Positions 32,284 through 33,504 of a stretch of DNA of 33,504 bases are shown here, in pieces. The translations under genes and the position numbers were made by a program. Numbering within the stretch: the stretch's first letter is position 1; each line of letters begins with the position of its first letter. Under the pieces are notes generated by a model. It did not search any database. It saw only the letters and a program-made list of their open reading frames with translations, and was not told the origin of the DNA. Source of the stretch: Bacteroidota bacterium (GTDB taxonomy: Bacteria; Bacteroidota; Bacteroidia; AKYH767-A; JABDAW01); NCBI GenBank assembly GCA_023251595.1, contig JAHEYM010000005.1, positions 1 to 33,504 of the forward strand, given 5' to 3'.

Positions 32284-32784
32284 TTAACGAAGCACGTATC
32301 CCAACTTAAAACAATATACATGATAATCCCGTCCCTTCGTAGGTTCGATTATATATAAATGAAGACCATACCCCCGATAATTTTTAGAATAATAAACTGT
32401 TTCAACAATATTTTTTTTCTTGGTTTCTTCGTCAGCTATAAATTTATTTGTTTCAAACTCAGCCAGCAGGGATTTATAGGTGGATTTTACTGATGTAAAA
32501 AAAAGGACTGTTGTATATTTTTTATTGTCAGGAAGACATATCTTCGCCTCATTTGCAATTTTGCTTCCTGCTTGCTTATCAGCAGTGTAACAATAAGTTG
32601 TACCACCCTCTTTTTCTTTTGTGGTCTCAGAATAACTAAAACCCTTTGTTGTTACAGTGCTTTTAAAACAGGCGTGAGATGTACATTTAGCCAAAGTAAT
32701 CATCTCATCGAAGTCAATGGTTTGTGCACTTATGCCGCAGAGATTAACAAACGTAGCTAGGCTGAGTGCCATAATTTTTTTCAT
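32284..32784 (-). CDS. Small secreted protein of unknown function
   Basis: 166 residues with a signal peptide (KKIMALSLATFVNLCGISA, then QTIDFDEM). The mature part has several Cys (AKCTSHACF, TYCYTADK, ICLPDNK, VYCFKLGY), suggesting two disulfides, and no domain I recognise. It precedes the WG-repeat gene on the same strand, separated by 69 bp, and is divergent from the fourth SUMF1 gene. Small secreted Cys-containing proteins beside the SUMF1 array could be partners, but this is only positional. Confidence 0.68.
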   Translation of the reverse strand: MKKIMALSLATFVNLCGISAQTIDFDEMITLAKCTSHACFKSTVTTKGFSYSETTKEKEGGTTYCYTADKQAGSKIANEAKICLPDNKKYTTVLFFTSVKSTYKSLLAEFETNKFIADEETKKKNIVETVYYSKNYRGYGLHLYIIEPTKGRDYHVYCFKLGYVLR

Positions 32785-32880
32785 ATTGTGGAGTTTAGAA
32801 ATTTTAGTTTAGGGCAAAACTCAAGCAAAAAAAGTACGCTATTTCCCGCAGTACTGTTATTCATCTGAACCATTTTTTTG

Positions 32881-32888
32881 CAAAAGTA
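32881..32888 (-). promoter_or_regulatory. TAnnTTTG (-7) element for the minus-strand secreted protein
   Basis: On the minus strand TACTTTTG (32888 to 32881) lies 96 nt upstream of ATG 32784, within the 190-bp divergent gap. A similar TACTTTTTTTG occurs nearer the gene (about 32836-32826). Confidence 0.35.
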
Positions 32889-32949
32889 CTTCTATCGTCT
32901 CCAGTAATCATGATAAAGGTCATAATAATGATCGTTCAATGCGAATACT

Positions 32950-32957
32950 TACCTTTG
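32950..32957 (+). promoter_or_regulatory. TAnnTTTG (-7) element for the fourth SUMF1 gene
   Basis: TACCTTTG matches the -7 consensus and lies 17 nt before ATG 32975. A clear -33 TTTG is absent. Confidence 0.45.
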
Positions 32958-32974
32958 AAACAAATTCTTCCATA

Positions 32975-33504
32975 ATGTTCAAAAGAAATTATTGCTTGTT
33001 AATTTTCTTGCTTTTCTATATTTCCATCTATTCGCAGCCGGCAGACAGCATAGCCAAAGCAAATGCGGCATCCGGGCTGAGACCGGTTTTTGATGAAATA
33101 AATAATGAAATGGTCTTTGTTGAAGGGGGTACATTTATAATGGGTTGTACTGCGGAACAAGATTGCGATGATGATGAAAAAAAAGTGCAAACTGTAACCG
33201 TAAAAAATTTCTCCATCAGCAAATATGAAGTAACAAACGAAATATATGAAGCATTAATGGATATTGAAGAACATAGGATGAGATCGTATGATGGTAGGAT
33301 AGAGGACTGTCCACGTTGCCAATGTCCGGTCGAACCAATCGGAGGAGTAAAAATTGACAGCTTTATTGATAAACTCAACTCACTCACCGGCATGAAATAC
33401 AGATTGCCAACTTCTGCAGAATGGGAATATGCTGCCAGAGGTGGAAACAAAAGTCTTGGGTACAAATTCGCAGGAGGTAATATCGTTAATGAAGTGGCAT
33501 GGTA
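32975..33504 (+). CDS. Secreted SUMF1/FGE-fold protein 4 (cut by window end)
   Basis: The frame from ATG 32975 stays open to the last base (176 codons). A signal peptide (FKRNYCLLIFLLFYISIYS, then QPADS) is followed by MVFVEGGTFIMGCTAEQDCD, FSISKYEVTNEIYEALM, CPRCQCPVEPIGGVKIDSFI, YRLPTSAEWEYAARGGNKS and VNEVAW. It is clearly a paralogue of the three upstream copies. Two motif positions differ: VSW after CPVE is replaced by IGG, and LPTEAEWE reads LPTSAEWE. It also has an insertion (HRMRSYDGRIED) before the CPRC motif. It has its own promoter-like box and is separated from the trio by two minus-strand genes. Confidence 0.88.
   Translation, partial: MFKRNYCLLIFLLFYISIYSQPADSIAKANAASGLRPVFDEINNEMVFVEGGTFIMGCTAEQDCDDDEKKVQTVTVKNFSISKYEVTNEIYEALMDIEEHRMRSYDGRIEDCPRCQCPVEPIGGVKIDSFIDKLNSLTGMKYRLPTSAEWEYAARGGNKSLGYKFAGGNIVNEVAW

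Overview
The window looks like a chromosomal segment of a Bacteroidota bacterium, probably a gliding or type IX secretion (T9SS) lineage near Chitinophagales or Sphingobacteriales. The evidence is A+T-rich DNA, almost no Shine-Dalgarno sequences, repeated TAnnTTTG promoter elements, T9SS C-terminal sorting domains, a gliding-motility-associated C-terminal domain, a DUF5103 T9SS plug protein, WG-repeat and SBBP-repeat secreted proteins, and DUF4293.

Layout. (i) 1-3.7 kb is an accessory strip of unrelated single genes: an XRE/pentapeptide-repeat fusion, a SAM methyltransferase and a RibD/DHFR-like reductase, then two decayed genes (DUF1801 and a VOC lipoprotein), each with an internal deletion and a frameshift. 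(ii) 3.7-12.2 kb encodes exported proteins: a WG-repeat protein, a seven-repeat SBBP propeller and a beta-helix protein (both with T9SS sorting tails), a small orphan gene, and a 1.04-kresidue adhesin-like protein with a gliding-motility C-terminal domain on the minus strand. (iii) 12.2-14.4 kb has bioD facing a tandem array of four related small exported proteins on the minus strand. Only one of the four is intact. The genes were originally chained by ATGA stop/start overlaps. (iv) 14.6-20.8 kb is housekeeping: an RDD membrane protein, an LptF/LptG permease, a conserved hypothetical, a START-like protein, an ICMT/PEMT-type methyltransferase and an ABC-F ATPase. (v) 20.9-25.6 kb has a TPR/class III adenylate cyclase sensor, an RloAB/AbiL-like two-gene defence operon preceded by two matching palindromes, and a small lipoprotein. 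(vi) 25.7-29.2 kb has the T9SS plug gene interrupted by an in-frame TAA, apaG, DUF4293, a candidate structured minus-strand RNA with a terminator, a fructose-6-phosphate aldolase/transaldolase, and the SRP RNA. (vii) 29.3 kb to the end is an array of four secreted SUMF1/FGE-fold paralogues (the last cut by the window edge), with a frameshifted WG-repeat gene and a small secreted protein on the opposite strand.

Two themes run across the window. Small genes are decaying by internal deletion and frameshift. Several unrelated families of short dispersed repeats (perfect palindromes, a C/G-rich repeat, TTCAACT-type and TTATGAG-type tandem repeats) sit immediately at or after stop codons, in some cases forming the stop codon itself. 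The best candidates for new biology are the SUMF1 array, the palindrome-flanked RloAB operon, the ATGA-chained exported family and the structured RNA near 28.2 kb. No tRNA, 16S/23S rRNA, CRISPR array, transposase or integrase gene was seen.
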